Shown: positions 44,109-53,600 of the stretch, in pieces
Numbering within the stretch: the first letter of the stretch is position 1
Layout: each line of letters opens with the position of its first letter
Program-made: the position numbers and the translations under genes
Origin: Macrotis lagotis
Taxonomy: Eukaryota > Chordata > Mammalia > Peramelemorphia > Peramelidae
Assembly: GCF_037893015.1 (NCBI RefSeq)
Contig: NC_133659.1
Span: 15,477,279-15,541,278 of the forward strand
DNA: 64,000 nucleotides
Direction: 5' to 3'
Notes under the pieces: generated by a model
What the model was told of the DNA's origin: nothing
Database searches by the model: none
What the model saw: the letters and a program-made list of their open reading frames with translations, nothing else

Positions 44109-44230
44109 TAGCACCTCCATCACAGGACTGTCGTGAGGATGAAATGAGATAATGTATGTAAGGTACTTGGAAACCTTAATGCATTATATAAAGTCAGTTA
44201 CTATCATCATTATTATTATCATCATCCTCT
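44109..44230 (+). repeat. Detached eleventh CORE-SINE 3' module
   Basis: atcacaggactgtcgtgagg, atgaaatgagataatgtatg, cttggaaaccttaatgc, then an (ATT/ATC)n end. Same module as the array at 42615-43812. Confidence 0.85.
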
Positions 44231-45245
44231 CGTTCTCATCTCGTCTGATGGAATTCAGATAGCAATGGTCTTCTCATTATTAATTATCTCATTCCCATTT
44301 TTTAAAAAGAGACTTTGGATTGGAGGCCTCCTGGTATAACAAGGCACTACCCCACCATTATTCTACATTTCATTTTTGGTTGTCAATATTATCATCACTT
44401 TTATTATCGTTATTATTGCTACTTCCAACGGGAAGCCCCACACCCTTTGCTTTCCCACAAGTATCTCTAAGGCAGAGAAAAGGCAGTTGCTTCCCAAAGA
44501 AGCTCCAGACACACAACACTGGATTTATTGTGAAAGCCTCCCCCCCCACCCCAGTAATAGGCTGTGCCGACACCATCCTCCCCAGAAAGCCCCAATGTTC
44601 CATTCCCATTAGGTTTTTAAATACCTCGCCAGCTCCCTTCTTTTCCAGAACCATGAGTCTGTGGATCTCCTTATAGAAACCCATTACCATGTGCCTGTTT
44701 AACAAATCTGTGCCCGCCTGAAATTATAAATGACAGCCCATTTCAGAGCGAGAAAAATGCTGCGTTGACAGCAAAACAATATCAGCTGGTTCTTGGAACG
44801 GCAACAAATGGGCTCCTCTCCTATGGGGGCAGGCGGCTTTGCCGGGCCTTCCAGTGGGCGGCCCCTTCATCTCCTGGGAGTCAAAATGAAGGGACTTGAA
44901 GAAACTCCCATCCACCCAGAACCCTGAAGGGTGTCACACCAGAGAAAATTACCCCGATTGGCTCCAGATCTATTTTCATAACTTTAAAAACTGTCCGTCT
45001 TCCTTATTTTTTGCTCTATAGATTTCTTGTCAGCGGTGGTGTCAGGGGTCACTGTCAGACTGCCCCTTTGGCACTCATTAACCACAAGCAGCAAGCTTGT
45101 TTGCTATTGATCCACGATGTCTAAGTATCTATTATGGTGCTTCGGAAAGGTGGCTTCACATCTTTCTAAACAGATAATTCATAAAGGCCAAGGGGTCATG
45201 CTTAGTGATAGATTAGTGCTGCACCGTATCGGTGACTGAATGTGG
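44231..45245. other. Repeat-poor block, candidate conserved noncoding DNA
   Basis: 44600-45180 has no recognisable repeat and a relatively high GC patch (ggcaggcggctttgccggg) next to AT-rich motifs (aaattataaatgacagcc). The 118-residue open frame at 44320-44676 has an overlapping frame on the other strand and no known domain, so it is not called a gene. Confidence 0.35.
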
Positions 45246-45249
45246 AGCA

Positions 45250-45725
45250 GGGAGGAAGATGGAGACAGAGACAGAGAAAGACAGAGAGGGAGAGAGGGAG
45301 AGAGAAACAGAGAGACAGACACACACAGAGTGATAGAGAGAGAGACAGAGACAGACAGAGAGACATACAGAGAGAGATGGAGAGAGACAGAGACAGACAG
45401 ACAGACAGAAACAGAGACAGAGAGCAACAGAGAGAGAGATAGAGACAGACAGAGACAGAAATAGAGACAAAGAGAGATGGAGAGAGACAGACAGAGACAG
45501 AGAGAAACAGAGATGGAGAGAGACAGACACAGAGAGACAGAGACAGAGATAGAGACAGAGCCAGAGAGGAGAGAGACAGAGAGACAGACAAAGAGAGACA
45601 GAGAGAGAGAGAGACACAGAGAGAGAGACAGAGAGAGACAGAGAGAGAGACAGAGAGACAGAGACAGAGACAGAGACAGACAGAGACAGAGACAGAGAGA
45701 GAGTGCTCGCTTCGGCAGCACATAC

Positions 45726-45758
<33 letters not shown>

Positions 45759-46276
45759 AATTCATGAAGCGATACAAACAGAAAGAGAGAGATGGAGAGA
45801 GACAGAAAGAGAGAGAGCCCGAGAGAAAGAGAGACAGACAGAGACAGAGACAGAGAGAGAGAGAGAGAGAGACAGAGAGAGACAGAGACAGAGAGAGACA
45901 GAGAGGAGAGAAACAGAGACAGACGAAGAGACAGGGAGAGAGACAGGCAGAAACAGAGACAGACAGAGAGAGATGATAGAGTGGGAGAGAGATGACAGAG
46001 AAAACAGATGACAGAAAAAGACAGGAGAGAGACAGAGACAGAGACAGAAAGGTGGTATGGAGGGAGACAGAGGAGAGGGAAGAACAAGAAGGGAGGAGGA
46101 AGAGAAGGGAAAAAGTAGGAAAAGCTAGAGAGGAGAGGAGAGAGGGGGAGCCAGAGTGAGAGAAAACGAGTAGAAAAGAAGCTTTGGAGGGGAAGGAAGA
46201 GAGAGGAAGGAATGAAAAAGAGGGGAAAGGAGACATAGAGGCGGAGAGAGAGAAGGAGGGAAGAAGGGAGAGAGAG
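45250..46276. repeat. ~1-kb (GACAGA)n/(GA)n microsatellite
   Basis: Purine-rich array of gagacagagacagag-type units. It decays to GGGAGA/GGAAGG-rich sequence after 46050. Open frames up to 302 residues here are Ser/Leu or Arg/Glu/Asp repeats produced by the microsatellite and are not genes. Confidence 0.95.
45703..45771 (+). pseudogene. RNU6: U6 snRNA pseudogene with internal deletion
   Basis: Positions 45703-45758 match U6 snRNA nucleotides 1-56 with one change (catacac for catatac), including gtgctcgcttcggcagc and the ACAGAGA box. Then U6 nucleotides 57-82 are missing, and 45759-45771 match nucleotides 83-95 (aattcgtgaagcg, one change). The deletion lies between two gca trinucleotides. The 3' end is lost and both flanks are GACAGA microsatellite, so no U6 promoter (PSE, TATA) is present. 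A processed copy, not a functional gene. Confidence 0.93.
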
Positions 46277-46559
46277 TTCTCTTTTAAGATTTATGGATCT
46301 CCTTCAATAGAGAAAGAATAATTAAGTCCATCACAGAAATAGTGGAATGCACTTCTGTTTGCTCCCTGCCAAGGTACCAATCTAATATGATAAAGAATGA
46401 GAGTAGCCTTCAGGGGAAGTCAAATTCAAAACGCGGTCCTTCATCAGGGCTTCCAGACCCCGTCCCCCACTCTCCGAGACCCTTGGAAGCTGTTTTCAGA
46501 AGATGCCTATGGATGAAGCCTGGATAGTCTGCCAGGGAAGTGCCCAGGGAGATGCTGAC

Positions 46560-46722
46560 TAGGGTCACAGCTAGAAGGGCCCTGGGAGGCCAGTTCATCC
46601 AACTCCACCATTTTACAAACTGAGAAATGGCAGGACACACTCCAAGTCGCACAACTAATAAGAGAGTCATTTGAACCCTTCCTAATGGCAAGTCCAGTTC
46701 TATCTACTGGGCAACACTGTTT
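46560..46722 (-). repeat. MAR1/MON1-like CORE-SINE, reverse strand
   Basis: ttcatccaactccaccatttt, gagaaatggcaggacac, aagtcgcacaactaataag, ctatctactgggcaac. Confidence 0.7.
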
Positions 46723-46737
46723 CAAAACAGCCATCCA

Positions 46738-46925
46738 AATGAATAGAGCCTTGGACTTGGGGTCAGGAAGACCTGATCATCACTTAATAGTTGTGTGACC
46801 CTGAATGAGTCTTTGAACTTCTTTGCCTTAGTTTCTTCAATTGTAAACTGGGAAAATATAACTGCTTATGAAGATTGGGAAAATATTTGTAAAGTGCTTA
46901 CCTCGGTGTCTGATACACTCCAGGT
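46738..46925 (+). repeat. MIR/Ther-2-like CORE-SINE
   Basis: gagccttggacttggggtc, gttgtgtgaccctgaatgag, tagtttcttcaattgtaaac, tttgtaaagtgcttacc. Confidence 0.75.
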
Positions 46926-47029
46926 GATTTCTGCATTTTTATTCCCTCATTGCTTTCTCCTGCCATACATCTTGATTTCCTTAGACCCACCGGGTCTTGA
47001 CATCGCCCCACAGCTGCCCTCTCCTCCAG

Positions 47030-47150
47030 GTATTATCTCTCCCTATTAGAACAGAATCTCCTTGAGAGCAGTGGCAGTCCTTAATCTTTCTGTCCACAGA
47101 AGAGTGCTTGCATACAGTAAGCATTTAATAAATGCTTTCATTCAATCCTT
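47030..47150 (+). repeat. L2 3' end
   Basis: ctattagaacagaatctccttg, agcagtggcagtcc, gtaagcatttaataaatgc. Confidence 0.75.
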
Positions 47151-47326
47151 TCACCGATGGCTGGATGACCACTCCTCCAGTGTTTTGTGGTGGGAATTCT
47201 TTCTGAAGAAGGTGGATTAGAGATCTGCCAAGTTCCCTTCCAATTCTAGAATCCTGGGATTCAATCTTTGTGACTGATCAGCAATTTATTGGATTTGAGA
47301 AATCATCTATTTGAATCTTTTCATAT

Positions 47327-47639
47327 TAATGTTTGTCCTTCATTTTTGGAGAAGACCACAGCATCATTGAGGTGATGCCATAATAAGCACATGATTTGGA
47401 TTGGGGCAGGAGGCTGTGCTTAATCATCAGATTCACTTTCTCCTCCAGAACCATCTGGGTCCAAGGATCAGATCTGAATCAGGATGATTGGAGATGACCC
47501 TGGATGTGAGGTAATCCGGGTTAAATGATTTGCCCAAGGTCACACAACTAGTAAGTGTCAAGTATCTGAGGCTGGATTCGAACGCCCATCCTCTTGACTC
47601 CTAGGTCAGTGCTCCATCCAGTGCACCACCTAGCTTCCC
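47327..47639 (-). repeat. Composite ~320-bp CORE-SINE, copy 3
   Basis: gtttgtccttcatttttgg, gaggtgatgccataataagc, ctccagaaccatctgggtcc, gatttgcccaaggtcac, gcaccacctagcttccc. The best-preserved copy. Confidence 0.88.
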
Positions 47640-48112
47640 TACCCTTTCATATTTACAGACAAGGAAACTGAGACTCCAAAGAATTGCCAAGAGCTCACAA
47701 GAAACAATGGGGGTCTATGGCACTCAGTTGTACTTGCTGTTCCCCAACTCCACTTAAGTGAGGGCTCTCCTCTGCCCAGGGTGTGGTTTATGTCCCAAGG
47801 TTCACTAGGCCCTCTTACCCCACCACTGTAGACCATCCCCTACATCATTGGAGAAATGACTCCCTATCGGAAGAAAGGCTGCATTTCAGAGGAAAAGAAA
47901 TTGAGACAAATCTCAGTACAGAGTGTTAAAACGTCATGCCCCATAAGTTTGAATGCATCCTTCCGGTAATGAACAGTTAAATGCAACTGAACATTGAAGA
48001 AAAAGAAACAAAAGGAAATAAGGTAATAAGACTTTCAGGAAAATCCTTTTTAAACAAAACTTGGGTTGGGTTCCACCTCCCCCCAGAAAATTAACCTGGG
48101 TCATTTTTTAGA

Positions 48113-48114
<2 letters not shown>
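47640..48114. other. Unassigned intergenic sequence
   Basis: A short decayed CORE piece near 47650-47700 (gacaaggaaactgagac). Otherwise nothing. Confidence 0.4.
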
Positions 48115-48162
<48 letters not shown>

Positions 48163-48170
48163 GCACACAC
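48115..48170. repeat. (CA)n microsatellite
   Basis: About 28 CA units with two CG interruptions near the 3' end. Confidence 0.97.
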
Positions 48171-48720
48171 TCGTACTCAATTGCAGCTACATTTTACCCA
48201 TGGACTTTGTTAGCCATCACAGCTGAGTGTAGAACCCACTAAGATTGCTAGGTTTCCGAGACAAACAATAAACCGTAAGCTTTATTTCTGTGTACAAATG
48301 CTGCCTGAGGGAAATGTCCCTTTACCAGTTGGATAAATTGCAAATCCTCCCCAGTAAATATGGGACCCACTGATGGAGTGTGGCCAGAGTCTCTCCAAGC
48401 CCTTCCCCCACAAGAGGAATGGAGGAGGAGGGAGCTCTGACTGGATATCTGACTAGGGCAATGGGCTGCTCTGACATCCTCGTGGAGCACAAGTCATCGT
48501 GAGCTATTGGCCAACTTTACAACAGTTTAAGTTAAAAACCCTGAACAGAGCCCCTGAGCCATCCTGCTCTCTGTGGGCTGTCTACCTGAGTTAAAGCCCT
48601 GAAGCCCAGAGTCACTCCCCTAGCTTCCATGGCAACTGGCTTGTGGCAAAACCCAGAGTCCAGTGGCCTGTCCCCTGAGGAAGGGGGTTGTGCCCACGGA
48701 GGAAGAAGGCTGCTTTGGAG
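48171..48720. other. Unassigned unique sequence
   Basis: No repeat recognised. Somewhat GC-richer than average. Open frames of 80-91 residues lack motifs. Confidence 0.4.
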
Positions 48721-48930
48721 GCAGACGAGTTGAGTCCAAAGCCCTGCTCTCCTTGGGAGCCCATGACAGGACTGTTTCTTCAGTTGTAAAATGAGCTGGT
48801 TAGACAAGATGGTCAGAGTCTAAATCTGCAATTCTGGGGTCTGCTTTAGCTACTCTGTGCCTTCGTTTATCCAGATGAAGACATTTTATTCCAGTGCTTT
48901 GTAAGGTTCCCTCCAGCTCTAGAAACACAA
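48720..48930 (+). repeat. Two MAR1/MON1-like CORE-SINE tails
   Basis: cttcagttgtaaaatgagctgg with tctaaatctgcaattctgg, and then gttccctccagctctagaaac. Confidence 0.55.
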
Positions 48931-48972
48931 AAAAATCAGTTTTGTGTTTTTAGCATTCATTAGTTAAGTTAA

Positions 48973-49124
48973 TTCTTTTTTTCTTTTGGTTTTTGCAAGG
49001 CAGTAGGGTTAAGTGACTTGCCTAAGGTCCCACAGATAAGTAATTATTAAGTGTTTGAGGGCAGATTTGAACTCAGGTCCTCCTGATTCCAGGGCCTGTG
49101 CTCTATGTTTTGCACCAGCTGCCC
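48973..49124 (-). repeat. WSINE1-like CORE-SINE
   Basis: ggtttttgcaaggcagtag, gcctaaggtcccacagat, gaactcaggtcctcctg, gcaccagctgccct. Confidence 0.9.
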
Positions 49125-49392
49125 TGGAATCTGGAAAACCTGAGTTCAAATGTGGCCTCAGACACTTACCACTTACTAGCTGTGTGACCTTGAGCAAGTC
49201 ACTTCACCCTGTTTGCCTCACATCCAGTCTCCTGATTCATATCTGGCCACGGGACCCAGATGGCTCGGGAGGAGAAAGTGAGGCTGGTGAGTTAGCACAG
49301 CACCCCCTTGCCCAAATCCAATTCATATGCTTGTCATGGCACCACCCGCCTGATGTCAGGGTCTTCAAGAAGGAAGGACAACAAGAAACATG
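49125..49392 (+). repeat. Composite CORE-SINE, forward copy
   Basis: gaaaacctgagttcaaatg, gtgaccttgagcaagtcac, tttgcctcacatccag, then the body read forward: cacgggacccagatggc, gtgaggctggtgagttag, tatgcttgtcatggcacc, acaacaagaaac end. Confidence 0.82.
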
Positions 49393-49552
49393 ATCCTGAG
49401 AAGGACCTTGAGACCCCCTCCAGGGGTCCTTTATGCAGGGCCTCTAAAAGTTCCCACTTTTCCAATGGCTTTTAAAGGCAGAGGGATGAATGAGCTAGGA
49501 AAAGTCAGATGTGATTATCTAAGGGTTTGTCTGTATTTCTTCTCCTACTGAA

Positions 49553-49777
49553 GAATCAGGACTTGGAGTTAGGAAGATCTGAGTTCAAATTCAGTCTTAG
49601 ATTCTCACTAGCTGTGTGACCCTGGGCAAGTCACTTCACCCTATTTGCCTCAATTTCGTTATCTATAAAATGATCTGCAGAAGGAAATGGCAAACCATTC
49701 CTGTACTTTTTGCAAGAATCTCCCGAATGAGTCATGGAGAGCCAGATACAACTGAGACGGCTGACCAACAGCAACAA
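49553..49777 (+). repeat. RTE-tailed CORE-SINE
   Basis: ggagttaggaagatctgag, gtgaccctgggcaagtcac, agaaggaaatggcaaacc, gagccagatacaactgag, accaacagcaacaagg. Confidence 0.92.
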
Positions 49778-49814
49778 GGTGCCCTAGTGTAGCGGACAAA
49801 GCCCCCCTTGTTTA

Positions 49815-49930
49815 ATTTTTTTATTATTTTTTCTTATTTGTTCATTCATATGCACGTGAATATTTTAAGCCATAAAATTTCCTTCCACCCTCCCTTCCCA
49901 CCCCCCTCCCCTCAGTGGGGAAGTCAGGTT
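49815..49930 (-). repeat. Possible L1 3' terminus, reverse strand
   Basis: tttaatttttttattattttt, ttccaccctcccttccc, ccctcagtggggaag resemble the reversed marsupial L1 end. Short and diverged. Confidence 0.4.
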
Positions 49931-49944
49931 AGCATTGTTTAATG

Positions 49945-50045
49945 ATTCATTGGCGTGTAAGCTTCTAGAACACAGGAAGTGGTTTTTGCTCTTTCTTCAT
50001 ATTCCTGGGGCCTGGCGTAGCCTGACACATAACGAAACCGGTGGA
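49945..50045 (+). repeat. L2 3' end
   Basis: gtgtaagcttctagaacacagg, tcttcatattcctggggcc, gtagcctgacacataacg. Confidence 0.7.
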
Positions 50046-50074
50046 TTGCTTCTGGAGCTGCTCAACCTAGAGGC

Positions 50075-50220
50075 AACTCGGCCAAGTAGACCACCAAGAG
50101 ACTTTGGCCCAAAGTCAGACTCTGCCCCTTGCTATCTGGGGACCCCGGGATGGGCCCCCGTTCCCTCCAGGAGCCTTGTTTACTCATCTGTAAAGGAAAA
50201 GGTTGGGGAAGAAGTGCTCG
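50075..50220 (+). repeat. Decayed MAR1/MON1-like CORE-SINE
   Basis: gtcagactctgccccttgc, tgtttactcatctgtaaagg. The 153-residue open frame at 49935-50396 runs through this, the L2 end and a MIR-like piece, so it is not a gene. Confidence 0.5.
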
Positions 50221-50399
50221 AAGGGATGAACAATGTCAATCAGCCAAACCGTAGTAACCCAAACCAAGAATGGTCCCATGGAACCTACCCAAGGGCACCC
50301 AGGCATTACATGGCAGAACTGGGGTTAGTGGGCCACAGGATAGCGTCTGGTCGCTGCAGCTTAAACCCAGGGGCTGACAAAACGGCCCATGGCTAGGGG

Positions 50400-50575
50400 A
50401 CAAGAACATCTGGACTTCTGATTCTTACTAGCTATCTGGCCATGGCCAAGCCACTCACTTTCTCTGTGAGATGATGATGAGAGTACTATCTCCCTAGGGT
50501 TTCTTCTTAAAGGTTTAAATGAGATAATGCATAGACAGGGCTTTGCAAATATTAAAACACTTTATAAAATGTCTG
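50400..50575 (+). repeat. MIR/Ther-2-like CORE-SINE
   Basis: catctggacttctgattc, ggccatggccaagccactc, taaatgagataatgcatag, ggctttgcaaatattaaaac. Confidence 0.75.
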
Positions 50576-50599
50576 ATTAAACTATCATAAAGGAGAAAG

Positions 50600-50835
50600 A
50601 AACTGAGATAAATCAGTAAACATGACGCATCTTACAAAGTCCAGATGATGATATCCTTGATTATGGTGATCTGATCTAAACACTGGGACTCTGCACACAG
50701 TGGGAGCCTTATATGTGCCTGCTGAGCTATTGCCTGTGATCTATTCCATATGAATAATCTCTATAATGTCTTATTCATAACTCCATCATAGTTGGAGCAT
50801 CTGTTGATGTTTCATTAATTATCTATCCAATGCAA
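50600..50835. other. Unique sequence, candidate conserved noncoding DNA
   Basis: AT-rich, repeat-free: gatatccttgattatggtg, ccatatgaataatctc, tttcattaattatctatcc. Inferred only. Confidence 0.3.
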
Positions 50836-50839
50836 TCTG

Positions 50840-51000
50840 ACAAACATTAATTAAGCTCCTACTGTGTACCAGACCCCCCCCAAATGGGTCTGATGAGTCA
50901 GCCACAACTGAACATTAACAGCCGTGAGCCAGACATTTTTCCAAGCAAAAAAAAAAATGAAAAACATCTCTTGCCCTCAAGGAGCTTATATTCTCCTGTT
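50840..51000 (-). repeat. L2-like 3' end, reverse, with a 44-bp SINE tail insert
   Basis: aacattaattaagctcctac, gtgtaccagacc, then an RTE-type SINE tail (50882-50925: gatgagtcagccacaactg, aacattaacagc), then the L2 end resumes (gccctcaaggagcttatattctc). Confidence 0.6.
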
Positions 51001-51090
51001 TGTGAGTCAGAGGCTGGATATAAGGGGGGGACATACAAAGCATTTATCAAAAATCGACTATGTGCCAGACACAGTTCTAAGCACTGAGCA

Positions 51091-51411
51091 ATGAATGAGA
51101 GTCCAAAGAATGAAGCTTACTTCTCAATTTTATAATTAAGCCATGGTCCTGGCCTCACTGCAGGCTTAGGGATTATTAGTGTTATTTTTATTTAATGTTT
51201 GGAGACAGAGTAAAAAGTGATGGCTGTTTGAAAATGTGACCTCTGTGAGGTTTCAAACCTCCTCTGTCAGATGAGCTATGAACGTGCTCTATGTAATGTA
51301 TGACTTAAAGCTATGTTTTTTAAACTTTAATAGGAAATGTCTGGCTCCTAGATCACTGTTTCCAAAGGCTGGCAGACAGAAGCATGCCTTTTTAAAAGGC
51401 CCCATACATAT
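51091..51411. other. Unique sequence, candidate conserved noncoding DNA
   Basis: ttatttaatgtttggagac, gaggtttcaaacctcc (a short inverted repeat), gtatgacttaaagctatg. No repeat recognised. Confidence 0.3.
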
Positions 51412-51560
51412 CTCAGCACCATGGAAAGAGCCCTGACTGGGGAGTTTGAAGTCCCAGCCCTGCTACCTACAAGCTGTGTATCCTTGGGCAAATCATTTCA
51501 TTCCCCCCAGGGGCCTCCGTTTCTTCAATTTTAAGATGATCTTAGGATCTCCTAGGAAAT
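51412..51560 (+). repeat. MAR1/MON1-like CORE-SINE
   Basis: gaaagagccctgactgggg, tccttgggcaaatcatttc, ccgtttcttcaattttaag. Confidence 0.75.
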
Positions 51561-52172
51561 CATGTTTTACAAATGTTGGCCTCTAGATTGCCTTATATAA
51601 ACTAGCCCATGTGTAAATATAATGACCAAAATTGGGACCCAGAGAAGGACTGAGAAAAAGGACCTTCTTTTCAGAGGCGGGGAATTATGGGGGTGGAACC
51701 TTGAACACATTCTTGGTGTGTTGGATAATTTTAATGAATTTGACTTTCTTTTTTGCTTTCTTTTCATCCTTTGTTAGGAGGGAGGATTTGCTAGGTAGAA
51801 GGTAAAAGGATATATAAGATGTGAAAAACACAAGATATAAATATTTTTTAAATTAAATGAGTAAATAAATAAATCAGTGGATTTATCTTAAAGTTTTGCT
51901 AATGGTTTTGATTTTATATCATATTCATTTATTCCTGATAGTTAATCAACAGTATTTATAAGCAAGTATTGCGGCAAGTGCTAAGTCCATTACCTCAGAT
52001 GGCACACAATCTAACTCAGGAGACACCTGGGGAACCATCTTATGCAAGCAGGATCCATGAAGTGTAATCTGAGAAGGAAGGGGATGAGGGTGGGGGTGAG
52101 CCAGTGGTGTAGTCAATGTGAATTCTTGGAAAATTTTACACACAAGAAATTTGTAGACTGAAGCATCATGAT
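51561..52172. other. Unassigned intergenic sequence
   Basis: No repeat recognised apart from a short (AAAT)n-like run at about 51860-51880. Confidence 0.4.
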
Positions 52173-52340
52173 GTGGTGGGAGGGAAACCCACTTTGCCAC
52201 CACTAGATTTTGAATTTAAACTCTGCCTTTATCGCTTTTAACCTGAATGATCCTAGACAAGTCACTTAATTGTTCTAAGACTCATTTCTCTCTTGCGAAA
52301 TGAGGGGATTGGACCAGATGATCTCTGAACTCTTTGACCT
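52173..52340 (+). repeat. MAR1/MON1-like CORE-SINE, near full length
   Basis: gaatttaaactctgcctt, tcctagacaagtcacttaat, gcgaaatgaggggattgg, ccagatgatctctgaactc. Confidence 0.85.
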
Positions 52341-52583
52341 AAGTAAGTCACCAATGGGTCTCAATCTGCTTCTGGGAAGGGAATTCCCAAGGACCCCTTC
52401 ATTAACAAAACCCCACAGATCTTCTATATTTGAGAATATTTGAGTACCAACAGGTTACATTTCCTAGAAAGTGAAAATCTATGGAATTCTAGAAAAGCAA
52501 CACTAGCCCTTCCCCCATTGAATGTCTAGCCCATCCCTGTTGTAGGTCCTAGGCAGTGTAATTCATTGGCAAATTTACTTCTT

Positions 52584-52754
52584 TTTTTTAAATAATTTTT
52601 TTAGGTTTTTTTTTTTTTTGCAAGGCAAATGGGGTTAAGTGGCTTGCCCAAGGCCACACAGCTAGGTAATTATTAAGTGTCTGAGACCAGATTTGAACCC
52701 AGGTACTCCTGACTCCAAGGCCGGTGCTTTATCCACTACGCCACCTAGCCGCCC
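52584..52754 (-). repeat. WSINE1-like CORE-SINE, second subfamily, perfect 15-bp TSD
   Basis: Long T tail, gcaaggcaaatggggttaag, cccaaggccacacagct, gaacccaggtactcctg, ccactacgccacctagcc. Identical gcaaatttacttctt at 52569-52583 and 52755-52769. Confidence 0.97.
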
Positions 52755-52904
52755 GCAAATTTACTTCTTAATCAAGGCTCTCAGGGATGGTGAGAGCTTC
52801 TCTCTTCATATTACAATAATATAATGTATTTTTCACCAATAAAATTGATAAAAGTCATTTCCAGGTACTATTTTCTCCTATCTGCCCTCCCTGAGCCTTG
52901 CTTT

Positions 52905-53090
52905 GATTTTTTTAAATAATGTTTTATTTTTTCCCTCTATTGCATGCTAAAACATTTTTTTAACATTTGTTAGGGCTTTTTTTGGTTTCAAATTCTAAAG
53001 TTTATCCCTCCTTTCTTTCCCCTCTCCCTGAGATGGGAAGAAATCTAATATAGTTTATACAAATGAAATCATGTAAAACATTTCCATCAT
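52905..53090 (-). repeat. L1 3' terminus, reverse strand
   Basis: ataatgttttattttttccc, ttggtttcaaattctaaag, aatctaatatagtttatac, aaatcatgtaaaac. Confidence 0.7.
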
Positions 53091-53099
53091 GATAATATA

Positions 53100-53195
53100 A
53101 TGTTAATAACTACTATTTACGTAGGGCTTTAAGGTTTTCAAAACCTTAACATAAATTATCTCATTTGATTCTCAGCAACCCTATGAAGTAGATGC

Positions 53196-53234
<39 letters not shown>

Positions 53235-53308
53235 TTTACAGATGAAGAAATTGAGGCAAACAGGGTTAAGTGACTTGCCCAGGGTCACACAGATAGCAAG
53301 TATCTGAG
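53100..53308 (-). repeat. MIR/Ther-2-like CORE-SINE with (ATT)n expansion
   Basis: acgtagggctttaaggttttc, ctcatttgattctcagcaac, (ATT)n at 53193-53231, cattttacagatgaagaaatt, gacttgcccagggtcac. Confidence 0.88.
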
Positions 53309-53319
53309 TCAGTCAATGC

Positions 53320-53600
53320 ACATTAAATGCCTACTGTGCTATGTGCTAATTCTGTGGATACAAAGAAAAGCAAACAAAAAACAGTCCGAGAAGTTCAGTC
53401 TAATGGAGGAAATATCATGTAGACAATTATGTTCATACAAGAAAAATTCAGCATAGCTAGGAAGGGTCTGGCATGGGCGGGTAGAGGAGGTAAGAGGCAT
53501 AGGGAGATTGGGGGTGGCAATCAGGAAAGTTGTCTGGGTGAAGGTTTTACCTTTCAGCTTGAAGGAAGCCAGGAGACAGAGAGGAGGCAGGAGAGCACTT
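53320..53600 (-). repeat. L2-like terminus with extended body, reverse strand
   Basis: aaatgcctactgtgctatgtg, ggatacaaagaaaagc, agttcagtctaatggagg, gcttgaaggaagccagg, aggaggcaggagagcac. Confidence 0.65.

Noticed and set aside
44320-44705. 118- and 111-residue open frames on opposite strands
   Set aside because: They overlap each other almost completely, lack motifs and have no splice or promoter context.
45703-45771. Functional U6 snRNA gene
   Set aside because: 26 internal nucleotides and the 3' end are missing, and the upstream sequence is microsatellite without a PSE or TATA element.
45179-46236. Open frames up to 302 residues (Ser/Leu-rich or Arg/Glu/Asp-rich) on both strands
   Set aside because: They are translations of the GACAGA/GA microsatellite; low-complexity, overlapping in several frames, with no start context or domain.
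49935-50396. 153-residue open frame
   Set aside because: It runs through an L2 end, a decayed MAR1-like SINE and a MIR-like piece; no protein family resemblance.
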